Part shown: positions 1 to 6,113 of the stretch, in pieces
Layout: each line of letters begins with the position of its first letter
Numbering within the stretch: position 1 is the stretch's first letter
From: Bacillota bacterium
GTDB taxonomy: Bacteria; Bacillota; Clostridia; Oscillospirales; Oscillospiraceae
Direction: 5' to 3'
Length of the DNA: 6,525 nucleotides
Assembly: GCA_029777215.1 (NCBI GenBank)
Contig: JAKOSQ010000062.1
Location: 1-6,525, forward strand
Notes under the pieces: generated by a model
The model's database searches: none
Told to the model about the DNA's origin: nothing
The model's input: the letters and a program-made list of their open reading frames with translations, nothing else
Translations under genes and position numbers: made by a program

Positions 1-246
1 CCCCGGTCGTCGATATGCTTTTTCCGGCTCCGGAGCCTCGATTTTGGGCTGTCATAATGTGCAAGACAGGCGCTAAAAATGACGCACGCTTCGCTCCCGT
101 CTGCAAGAAAGCCTTCATTTATTTTATTGGGTATCGCTTTAAATCAGCAATCCGCTTGATTATTACCTCATTATACCATTATTTACGCAAAAACTCTTTA
201 ATTTGCAAGGCGAATTTGCACGAAGTCCTTGACTCTACTGTCGATT
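1..246. other. AT-rich intergenic region upstream of opp operon
   Basis: This stretch is visibly richer in A and T than the rest of the window and shows no gene I can support. A frame on the + strand stays open from position 3 to 256, but it has no ribosome binding site, no recognisable domain, codon use unlike the neighbouring genes, and it runs through the predicted opp promoter. A 12-base perfect palindrome (GGCTCCGGAGCC, 26-37) lies near the left edge. It could be the remains of an upstream terminator, but its stem is only about 4 bp with a tetraloop and the T-run after it is poor. The end of an upstream gene may lie just outside the window. Confidence 0.6.
200..220 (+). repeat. Direct repeat AATTTGCA x2 upstream of opp promoter
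   Basis: The octamer AATTTGCA occurs at 200-207 and again at 213-220, with 5 bases between the copies. The second copy ends about 8 bases before the putative -35 element. Two same-orientation copies spaced a little over one helical turn apart could be a regulator binding site. In AT-rich DNA they could also be chance or part of an UP-like element. No known operator consensus is recognised. Confidence 0.35.
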
Positions 247-257
247 TGATATAATAT
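229..257 (+). promoter_or_regulatory. Predicted housekeeping-sigma promoter of the opp operon
   Basis: A perfect -10 box TATAAT is at 250-255, preceded by TG at 247-248, so it is an extended -10 (TGNTATAAT). A -35-like TTGACT lies at 229-234. The spacer to TATAAT is only 15 bases, shorter than the preferred 17. The overlapping TAATAT at 252-257 would give 17. The extended -10 may make the -35 less important. Transcription would start near 261-263, leaving about 80 bases of leader before oppB. This is the only promoter-like signal seen ahead of the operon. Confidence 0.65.
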
Positions 258-275
258 CTTAAAGAATGTTCCCGA

Positions 276-310
276 TTTTCCGAAGCGGACTAACGCTAAT
301 CCGCGGAAAA
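276..310 (+). promoter_or_regulatory. Leader hairpin in the opp 5' untranslated region
   Basis: TTTTCC (276-281) pairs with GGAAAA (305-310). After a 3-base bulge (282-284), GCGGA (285-289) pairs with TCCGC (300-304). A C-A mismatch and two further pairs close an ACGC loop. In total there are 11 paired bases in the main stem. No T-run follows, so it is not a typical intrinsic terminator. It ends 30 bases before the oppB start and leaves the ribosome binding site at about 328-336 free. It may stabilise the transcript or act as a binding site; the function is unknown. Confidence 0.5.
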
Positions 311-340
311 TTCATGACACAGAAAACAGGAAGTGAAGAT

Positions 341-1288
341 ATGGCAAAGTACACCTTAAAAAGGCTCGGCTGGGCGATACTCACGCTGCTTGTCATTGCA
401 AGTCTGACCTTTTTATTGATGAACAGCATCCCCGGCGGTCCGTGGTCGAGTGAAAAAGCGCTCTCGGCACAGACCATCCAGGCACTCAACGAAAAATATG
501 GTCTCGACAAGCCGCTCGTCGCTCAGCTCGGCATCTATCTCAAGAACGTCTGCCAGGGAGACATGGGCGTCTCCTTCAAGATGCAGAAAAACCGTCCGGT
601 CGTGGACATTATCAAGGAGAAATTCCCGGTCTCGGCGAAGGTCGGCTTCTTCGCGCTTTTGTGGGCCATCATCGTGGGCGTCCCGTTGGGCTGTATCGCG
701 GCCTATAAGCGAGGCACCTGGGTCGACAGTCTGCTGCGCGTCATCTGTACGATCGGCGTGTCGATCCCAAGCTTCGTCATTGCATCCCTGCTCATTGAGC
801 GGTTCGCCGGCGCAAATGCCTCCACGCGCATTTTCCCGACGATTTTCGACGCCTCACTCGGCGCGAAGTCCTACGTAATGCCCGCGTTCGCCCTCGGTCT
901 CTATCCGATGTGCTACACGGCGCGTCAGGCGCGAAGCTCCATGCTCGACGCCCTCGGCCAGGACTACATCAAAACTGCCCGCGCAAAGGGCCTCACGACG
1001 AACCGCATCATCTTCAAGCACGCGCTGCGCAACGCGCTCATCCCGGTGATCACGTTCCTCGGGCCGGAGATCGCGTTCGTCTTCTGCGGCGGCTTCGTCA
1101 TTGAAAAGGTCTTCTCCATCCCCGGACTTGGCCGCTACTTCGTGCAGAGCATCCTCGCGCGCGACTATCCGGTAATCATGGGAACCACCATTTTCCTCGC
1201 ATCCTTTATTATCCTTATGAACCTCGTCGTGGATATCCTCTATCACGTGGTCGATCCGCGCATTGAGCTTGCGGGAGGGGAGAACTGA
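341..1288 (+). CDS. oppB: Oligopeptide ABC transporter permease OppB
   Basis: This is one of the two membrane-spanning subunits that form the channel of a peptide importer in the cytoplasmic membrane. The 315-residue product has the usual OppB/DppB length and layout. A first membrane helix lies at about 9-28, followed by an external segment with the family features IPGGPW (30-35) and GDMGVSF (73-79), then helices at about 100-122, 132-152, 178-198, 232-254 and 279-301. The cytoplasmic EAA loop that contacts the ATPases is at 208-231 (DYIKTARAKGL, then HALRN), and the C-terminal end has the expected VDPRIE. The GGPW-SSEKAL and YGLDKPL stretches resemble, from memory, oligopeptide OppB of Bacillus more than dipeptide DppB. 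The ATG at 341 is chosen because AGGAAGTGA (328-336) precedes it. In-frame ATGs at 266 and 314 lack a good site, and 266 sits almost on the predicted transcript start. It is the first gene of the operon, 2 bases before oppC. Confidence 0.93.
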   Translation: MAKYTLKRLGWAILTLLVIASLTFLLMNSIPGGPWSSEKALSAQTIQALNEKYGLDKPLVAQLGIYLKNVCQGDMGVSFKMQKNRPVVDIIKEKFPVSAKVGFFALLWAIIVGVPLGCIAAYKRGTWVDSLLRVICTIGVSIPSFVIASLLIERFAGANASTRIFPTIFDASLGAKSYVMPAFALGLYPMCYTARQARSSMLDALGQDYIKTARAKGLTTNRIIFKHALRNALIPVITFLGPEIAFVFCGGFVIEKVFSIPGLGRYFVQSILARDYPVIMGTTIFLASFIILMNLVVDILYHVVDPRIELAGGEN

Positions 1289-1290
1289 CG

Positions 1291-2589
1291 ATGGATAATA
1301 ACTTCAAACGCGCAAAATTCGGCACCATGCAGCCGAACATTGACAATCTTCTCGAGCTGACGCCGGAGGATTTCGACCCCGCATCCGACGCACAGAAGGA
1401 AGCCTTCATTCAGGAGCGTCCCAGCACCTCCTACTGGAAGGACGCCTGGAGACGTCTCAAAATGAACAAGGTCGCGATGGTCGCCCTCGGCGTCATCATC
1501 TTCCTCATTCTCTTCGCTTTTGTCGGCCCCGTCGTCGTCCCTTACGGCTACGCCGACTTCAACAATGGCGCGGAGAACCTCTACCCCTGGCACTACTCGC
1601 TCAAGGATCAGGAGCTCATCGACAGCTTCAACAACGGCGATGACGCCGCGCGTCTCGAAACCGCGCTCGCGAAGGCCGAAAAGGAGAAGGGCTCCAAGCT
1701 CACCTCCATTGAAAAGGCCAAGATCACCGCGCAGGTCAGCACCTCCACGGGGGACATTAATTCCTTCATGAAGGAGAACAACATCCACAAAGAGTGGTTT
1801 GGTTATTCGACCGACGAACTCAAGCGGATCGAAAGCGGTGAAAAGGTTTTCCCGCACGTCTTCGGCACCGATAAAAACGGTCGCGACATTCTCGTCCGCA
1901 CCATGGTCGGCACCCGCGTTTCGATGCTCGTCGGCATCTTCGCCGCCCTGCTGGTTCTCATCATCGGTTCGCTCTACGGCTCAATCTCCGGCTTCTTCGG
2001 AGGCCTCACCGATACCATCATGATGCGTATCGCGGAGCTGATCTATTCGATCCCCGAAATTCTGCTCGTTTTGCTCATCTCCGTCACGCTGCAGCCCGCG
2101 CTCATCGCGTTCAAGGACAGCGGACACGGTTTCTGGAACAATCTCGTCGGCGTTATGGGCCCGAACCTCATTTCGATGTTCATCGCCTTCGGTCTTCTGT
2201 ATTGGGTCACAATGGCCCGTATCATCCGCGGCCAGATCCTCCAGCTCAAGGAGCAGGAGTTTGTCACCGCCGCCAAGGCCCTCGGCGCAAGCTCCGGCCG
2301 CATCATCAAACACCATCTGCTGCCGAACTGCGTCGGCCAGATTGTCGTTACGACCTGCCTGCAGATCCCGTCCGCGATCTTCCTCGAGTCCTTCCTCAGC
2401 TACCTCGGCGTCGGCGTTTCCGCGCCGATGACGAGTCTCGGCTCCATGGCCTCGGACGCGCTCAGCGGCGTTCAGACCTACGGTTATCGCCTCGTGATCC
2501 CGGCGCTCATTCTGAGCATCATGATTCTGGCGTTTAACCTCTTCGGCGACGGCCTGCGCGATGCGCTCGATCCGCGTCTGAAGAAATGA
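1291..2589 (+). CDS. oppC: Oligopeptide ABC transporter permease OppC with enlarged external loop
   Basis: This is the second channel-forming permease, partner of OppB. At 432 residues it is well over 100 longer than the roughly 300 usual for OppC. The extra length comes from a long N-terminal cytoplasmic tail (about 1-58), a large insertion of about 90-100 residues (about 90-188) between membrane helix 1 (59-83) and the conserved FGTDKNGRDILVR (191-203), and a smaller insertion at about 268-292. The main insertion is hydrophilic and charged (ALAKAEKEKGSKL, STDELKRIESGEK) and should be extracytoplasmic. The core is intact: helices at about 209-232, 250-267, 293-312, 351-372 and 402-422, an EAA loop at 323-346 (EFVTAAKALGA ... 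HHLLPN), YLGVGVSAP (371-379) and a GDGLRDALDPR terminus (419-429). A GGAGGGGAG ribosome binding site lies inside the end of oppB, so the two genes are probably translationally coupled. Confidence 0.92.
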   Translation: MDNNFKRAKFGTMQPNIDNLLELTPEDFDPASDAQKEAFIQERPSTSYWKDAWRRLKMNKVAMVALGVIIFLILFAFVGPVVVPYGYADFNNGAENLYPWHYSLKDQELIDSFNNGDDAARLETALAKAEKEKGSKLTSIEKAKITAQVSTSTGDINSFMKENNIHKEWFGYSTDELKRIESGEKVFPHVFGTDKNGRDILVRTMVGTRVSMLVGIFAALLVLIIGSLYGSISGFFGGLTDTIMMRIAELIYSIPEILLVLLISVTLQPALIAFKDSGHGFWNNLVGVMGPNLISMFIAFGLLYWVTMARIIRGQILQLKEQEFVTAAKALGASSGRIIKHHLLPNCVGQIVVTTCLQIPSAIFLESFLSYLGVGVSAPMTSLGSMASDALSGVQTYGYRLVIPALILSIMILAFNLFGDGLRDALDPRLKK

Positions 2590-2590
2590 G

Positions 2591-2608
2591 AAGGGAGGAA
2601 GCACTTTG
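2591..2608 (+). promoter_or_regulatory. Ribosome binding site defining the TTG start of oppD
   Basis: AAGGGAGGAAG at 2591-2601 has GGAGG at 2594-2598, followed by a 7-base spacer and TTG at 2606. The next in-frame ATG would be residue 42, just before the Walker A motif, and would remove the first strands of the ATPase. The TTG start is therefore well supported. Confidence 0.85.
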
Positions 2609-3619
2609 GATAACGAAAACGACAAGAAGCTGCTCGAAGTCAAGGATCTGAAGGTCTCCTTCTTCACGCCGGCAGGCGAGGTCAAGGCCGTCGGCGGCAT
2701 CTCCTACGAGCTCGAAAAGGGCGAGGTTATGGGCATCGTCGGCGAGTCTGGCTCCGGCAAGAGCGTCGAAGCCTACTCAATCATGGGTCTTCTGCAGTCC
2801 CCCGGCAAGGTCATCGGCGGCTCCATTACCTTTGAGGGGGAGGACGTACTATCTTTCAACAAGGACCAGATGACAGATTTCCGGGGAAATAAGGTCGCAA
2901 TGATCTTCCAGAACCCGATGACCTGCCTCAACCCCGTTTACACGATCGGAAACCAGCTCGTCGAAGCGCTGCAGGCCCACAACAAGGACATCTCCAACGA
3001 GGACGCGAAAAAGCGCGCCATGGAAATGCTCGAGTTCGTCGGCATCAACAACGTCGAAAAGCGCATGAGCCAGTATCCGCACGAATTCTCCGGCGGCATG
3101 CGCCAGCGCGTCATGATCGCGATGGGCCTCATCTGCTCGCCGAAGCTCCTCATCGCCGACGAGCCGACCACTGCACTCGATGTTACCATCCAGGCACAGA
3201 TCCTGGAGCTCATGAAGTCCATCCAGAAAAAAACCGGCATGGGCATTATTTTCATCACCCACAACCTCGGCGTTGTCGCCGAGATCTGCGACAAGGTCTC
3301 CGTCATGTATGCGGGCCGCATCGTCGAACAGGGCCCGGTGGACGACATCTTTTACAAGCCCGCCCACCCCTACACCCTGGGTCTTCTCCGCTCCATGCCG
3401 CGCGTCGACGCGGACAGCTACGAGCGCCTTGTGCCGATCGAAGGTACGCCTGTCGACATGCTCAATCCGCCGGACGGCTGCCCCTTCGCGCCGCGCTGCG
3501 AGAGCTGCATGCAGGTCTGCCTCAAGAAAATGCCGCCCTATGTCGAGGTCGGTGAAAAGCACCGCAGCGCCTGCTGGCTCCGCGTGAAAGACCAGATGGA
3601 TAAAAAGGAGGAGCAGTAA
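2606..3619 (+). CDS. oppD: Oligopeptide ABC transporter ATP-binding protein OppD
   Basis: This is one of the two cytoplasmic ATPases that drive peptide import through OppB/OppC. The 337-residue length is normal for OppD/DppD. All nucleotide-binding motifs are present: Walker A GESGSGKS (46-53), Q-loop glutamine 102 in [10 protein letters not shown], signature SGGMRQR (162-168), Walker B LLIADEP (181-187) with catalytic E186, D-loop ALD (190-192) and H-loop H219 in ITHN. The C-terminal oligopeptide-transporter extension begins with HPYTLGLL (254-261) and contains [12 protein letters not shown]. Cysteines 292, 298, 305 and 323 follow the spacing C-x5-C-x6-C-x17-C, plus an extra C301. In related peptide-transporter ATPases these cysteines bind a [4Fe-4S] cluster. 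Translation starts at TTG, with a strong ribosome binding site and a 16-base gap after oppC. It ends 2 bases before oppF. SGGMRQR is typical of OppD, while OppF carries SGGQQQR. Confidence 0.94.
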   Translation: MDNENDKKLLEVKDLKVSFFTPAGEVKAVGGISYELEKGEVMGIVGESGSGKSVEAYSIMGLLQSPGKVIGGSITFEGEDVLSFNKDQMTDFRGNKVAMIFQNPMTCLNPVYTIGNQLVEALQAHNKDISNEDAKKRAMEMLEFVGINNVEKRMSQYPHEFSGGMRQRVMIAMGLICSPKLLIADEPTTALDVTIQAQILELMKSIQKKTGMGIIFITHNLGVVAEICDKVSVMYAGRIVEQGPVDDIFYKPAHPYTLGLLRSMPRVDADSYERLVPIEGTPVDMLNPPDGCPFAPRCESCMQVCLKKMPPYVEVGEKHRSACWLRVKDQMDKKEEQ

Positions 3620-3621
3620 TT

Positions 3622-4686
3622 ATGGAAGACAAGACGCTTCTCCAAGTCACGAACCTGCGCAAGTATTTCCCGGTCTCCGGCATGAAGGGCCCCGGCGTCC
3701 AGGCCGTTGAAAACGTCTCTCTGGAGATCAAAAAGGGCGAGACCCTCGGTCTCGTCGGCGAGTCCGGCTGCGGCAAGACGACCCTCGGCCGCACCATTCT
3801 CCGCCTGCACGAGCCGACCTCCGGCCGCATCATTTACGACGGACGCCCGATCTTCGACAGCGGCAATTTTGACGTCCCGACCCTCGACCATGAGGGCAAG
3901 GCCGTCCTCGGTGCGGACGGCAAGCCGCTCACGCACAAATCCAAAAAATGCGCGGTCGACATGCTGCCGTACCGCCGCAAAATGCAGATCATCTTCCAGG
4001 ACCCGTCCGCCTCGCTTGACCCGCGTATGACCGTCGGTGAGATCATCGGAGAGGCCATAGACATCCACAAGCTCTCCAAAAACAAGGCTGAGCGCGAGGA
4101 AATAATCAAGGACCTGCTTGCGAGCGTCGGCCTCAACACCGAGCACGCCAACCGCTTCCCGCACGAATTTTCCGGCGGCCAGCAGCAGCGTGTCGGCATC
4201 GCCCGCGCCCTCGCCGTCAAGCCCGAATTCATCGTCTGCGACGAGCCGATCTCCGCGTTGGACGTTTCGATCCAGTCCCAGATCGTCAACATGCTCGAGG
4301 ACATGCAGGAGAGCATGGGTCTGACCTATCTCTTCATCGCGCACGACATCTCCGTCGTCCGCCACATCTCCAACCGCATTGGCGTCATGTACCTCGGCTC
4401 CCTCGTCGAGCTCGGCGAGAGCTATGAGCTCAACAAGCACCCGCTGCACCCCTACACGAAGACGCTGCTCTCCGCCGTGCCGGTGCCGGACCCCGAGGCC
4501 AACCGCCACCGCCAGCGCATCGTGCTCGAGGGCGACATCCCCAGCCCGATCAATCCGCCCACCGGCTGCCGTTTCCACACCCGCTGCCCCTTCGCAACGG
4601 AGGAGTGCAAGCAGTCTGTGCCGGAATTCAAGGAGATCGAAAAGGGCCACTGGGCGGCCTGCCACCACATCGAAAAAGCGGAATAA
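3622..4686 (+). CDS. oppF: Oligopeptide ABC transporter ATP-binding protein OppF
   Basis: This is the second ATPase, pairing with OppD. Motifs of the 354-residue protein are Walker A GESGCGKT (46-53), Q-loop Q126 in [18 protein letters not shown], signature SGGQQQR (184-190), Walker B FIVCDEP (203-209) with E208, D-loop ALD (212-214) and H-loop H241 in IAHD. The C-terminal extension has [12 protein letters not shown] (276-287) and [14 protein letters not shown]. Cysteines 316, 322, 329 and 347 have exactly the same C-x5-C-x6-C-x17-C spacing as OppD. The protein is longer than most OppF proteins. About 25 extra, mostly hydrophilic residues lie between the strand IIYDGRPIF (70-78) and the Q-loop region (from 117), in the stretch with [14 protein letters not shown]. 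The ATG at 3622 follows AAGGAGGAG (3605-3613), which overlaps the end of oppD. It is the last gene of the operon, followed by a terminator. Confidence 0.94.
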   Translation: MEDKTLLQVTNLRKYFPVSGMKGPGVQAVENVSLEIKKGETLGLVGESGCGKTTLGRTILRLHEPTSGRIIYDGRPIFDSGNFDVPTLDHEGKAVLGADGKPLTHKSKKCAVDMLPYRRKMQIIFQDPSASLDPRMTVGEIIGEAIDIHKLSKNKAEREEIIKDLLASVGLNTEHANRFPHEFSGGQQQRVGIARALAVKPEFIVCDEPISALDVSIQSQIVNMLEDMQESMGLTYLFIAHDISVVRHISNRIGVMYLGSLVELGESYELNKHPLHPYTKTLLSAVPVPDPEANRHRQRIVLEGDIPSPINPPTGCRFHTRCPFATEECKQSVPEFKEIEKGHWAACHHIEKAE

Positions 4687-4693
4687 GCATTCG

Positions 4694-4725
4694 CGGGAGA
4701 CTGCTCTGGCAGTCTCCCGTTTTCT
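4694..4725 (+). terminator. Intrinsic terminator of the opp operon
   Basis: A perfect 11-bp inverted repeat (CGGGAGACTGC at 4694-4704, GCAGTCTCCCG at 4709-4719) with a TCTG loop is followed by TTTTCT. It starts 7 bases after the oppF stop codon and is a textbook rho-independent terminator. Confidence 0.93.
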
Positions 4726-4728
4726 GTG

Positions 4729-4766
4729 AAAACGCTGAAAGGCACTTTTATGCAAAAGCGTTTTTT
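4729..4766 (+). terminator. Possible second, weaker terminator hairpin
   Basis: AAAACGCT (4729-4736) pairs with AGCGTTTT (4757-4764), and an inner GCA/TGC pair (4742-4744 with 4751-4753) can form inside the loop. A run of six T at 4761-4766 ends the structure. The stem is AT-rich and the loop is large, so termination would be weaker than at the hairpin 25 bases upstream. It lies before the -35 box of pyrC, so it cannot regulate the pyrC transcript made from that promoter. A back-up terminator is the simplest reading. Confidence 0.45.
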
Positions 4767-4780
4767 GCCCAATTTCCCCG

Positions 4781-4809
4781 TTGACAGGCCCGGCCCGGCG
4801 TGGTATCAT
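4781..4809 (+). promoter_or_regulatory. Near-consensus promoter of pyrC
   Basis: A perfect -35 TTGACA (4781-4786) is separated by the ideal 17 bases from -10 TATCAT (4804-4809), one mismatch from consensus. TG at 4801-4802 adds an extended -10. The spacer is almost pure G and C and contains GGCCC repeated in tandem (4787-4796). Transcription should start near 4815-4817, about 22-24 bases before the pyrC start codon. Confidence 0.87.
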
Positions 4810-4838
4810 ACAACGAAATGAAGAAAGGCGGACGGGGC

Positions 4839-6113
4839 ATGAACTGCATCATCCATGGCGCGCAGGTCTATGAAGACGGCGCTTTTTTCAAAAAGGACAT
4901 TCTGATCGAGGACGGCAGGATCGCTTCCATTGCCGCCGAGCTTCCGCTTTTTCCCGGCGTCTCTGTTTCTCCCTTCGACAATTGTTTTGTTTTTCCCGGT
5001 TTCACAGATGTGCATGTTCATCTGAGAGAGCCGGGATTTTCTTATAAGGAGACCATTGCGACAGGTACGGCGGCGGCGGCGCGCGGGGGATACACGAGCG
5101 TCTGCGCGATGCCGAACCTGAACCCGGTGCCGGACAGCGCCGAGACGCTTGTCCCGGAGCTGCACGCGATCCGACGCGACGCGCGCGTGCATGTCTATCC
5201 TTACGGCAGCATCACGGCGGGGGAAAGGGGCGAAGCACTCTCGGCGATGGACGAGCTCGCGCCGCTGGTCTGCGCGTTTTCGGACGACGGCGTCGGCGTG
5301 CAGTCGGACGAACTGATGGAGGCGGCGATGGTAAAGGCGAAGTCGCTTGGCAAGCGCATCGTCGCACACTGCGAGGTGAACGCGCTGCTGCACAGCGGCT
5401 GCGTCCACGACGGCGCATTTGCCCGGTCGCACGGTCTGCCGGGCATTTCGTCCGAGAGCGAGTGGCGGATGGTCGCGCGCGACCTCGCCCTCGCGCGCAA
5501 AACCGGCTGCGGCTACCACGTCTGCCACATCTCGACGAAGGAAAGCGTGGCGCTCATCCGCACGGCTAAGCGTGATGGCATCGATGTGAGCTGCGAGACG
5601 GCCCCGCACTACCTGACCCTCTGCGACGAGGACCTCGTCGACGACGGCCGCTTCAAAATGAACCCGCCGCTGCGCGCGCGCGAGGACCGCGACGCGCTGC
5701 TCGAAGGCATTTGGGACGGTACGGTTGACATAATTGCGACCGACCACGCGCCGCACTCAGCTGAAGAAAAAGCCGGCGGTCTGCGGGGCGCGAAAAACGG
5801 CATCGTCGGACTGGAGACAGCCTTCCCGGTGCTGTACACGGAGCTGGTAAAACCGGGCGTCATCACACTGGAAAAGCTCATCGACCTGCTGCACGACGCG
5901 CCGATGCGCATTTTCGGCCTCGGCACACCGCTCGCAGTCGGAAACCCCGCCGATCTGACGGTCTTCGACCTCTGCGGCAAGTACGCGGTCGACCCGGCAG
6001 AATTTCAGACGATGGGCCGAGCCACCCCCTTTGAGGGCTGGCGCGTGAATGGCCGCTGCCTGCTGACGATGGTCGGCGGCGAGGCGGTCTGGGAGGAGGA
6101 AAGGAAAAGATAA
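4839..6113 (+). CDS. pyrC: Dihydroorotase, class I (PyrC)
   Basis: It catalyses the reversible cyclisation of N-carbamoyl-aspartate to dihydroorotate, the third step of de novo pyrimidine synthesis, in the cytoplasm. The 424-residue product has the amidohydrolase fold and class I dihydroorotase motifs. These are DVHVHLREPG (57-66) with metal ligands H59 and H61 and substrate-binding R63, MPNLNP (91-96), FSDDG (147-151) with the bridging D150, AHCE with H177, HVCHIST with H230, NPPLR (275-279), and TDHAPHS with catalytic D302. GIVGLETAFP follows at 321-330. The length matches the class I family. The FSDDG and HLREPG motifs separate it from hydantoinases and allantoinase. The ATG at 4839 is chosen because GAAAGGCGG lies 7-15 bases upstream. 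An in-frame ATG at 4818 would fall on the predicted transcript start without a ribosome site. The stop codon overlaps the start of pyrK. Confidence 0.95.
   Translation: MNCIIHGAQVYEDGAFFKKDILIEDGRIASIAAELPLFPGVSVSPFDNCFVFPGFTDVHVHLREPGFSYKETIATGTAAAARGGYTSVCAMPNLNPVPDSAETLVPELHAIRRDARVHVYPYGSITAGERGEALSAMDELAPLVCAFSDDGVGVQSDELMEAAMVKAKSLGKRIVAHCEVNALLHSGCVHDGAFARSHGLPGISSESEWRMVARDLALARKTGCGYHVCHISTKESVALIRTAKRDGIDVSCETAPHYLTLCDEDLVDDGRFKMNPPLRAREDRDALLEGIWDGTVDIIATDHAPHSAEEKAGGLRGAKNGIVGLETAFPVLYTELVKPGVITLEKLIDLLHDAPMRIFGLGTPLAVGNPADLTVFDLCGKYAVDPAEFQTMGRATPFEGWRVNGRCLLTMVGGEAVWEEERKR

Noticed and set aside
26..37. GC-rich 12-base palindrome as an upstream terminator
   Set aside because: The stem is only about 4 bp plus a tetraloop and the following T-run is interrupted. 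Too weak to call.
1..55. Reverse-strand frame reading off the left edge with a GSGAGKS stretch resembling a P-loop
   Set aside because: The spacing does not match a true Walker A motif, there is no ribosome site, and only 18 codons are visible, so it is probably chance.
156..184. Second promoter-like arrangement (TTGATT with downstream AT-rich hexamers)
   Set aside because: No acceptable -10 box at the proper distance; the promoter at 229-257 is much better.
3..256. Open frame on the + strand in the upstream region (up to about 84 codons)
   Set aside because: No ribosome site, no recognisable motifs, AT-rich sequence unlike neighbouring genes, and it overlaps the predicted opp promoter.
266..340. 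N-terminal extension of OppB from the ATG at 266 or 314
   Set aside because: Neither has a ribosome site. The extension would cover the leader hairpin, while the ATG at 341 has a good site and gives the usual family N terminus.
3538..4809. Long antisense open frame opposite oppF (423 codons)
   Set aside because: It is a by-product of high G+C at third codon positions. The + strand carries a complete, motif-rich ATPase, and the antisense translation has no recognisable domain.
4806..5756. Long antisense open frame opposite pyrC
   Set aside because: The sense strand encodes an intact dihydroorotase with all metal ligands. The antisense product is low-complexity and Arg/Ala/Val-rich.
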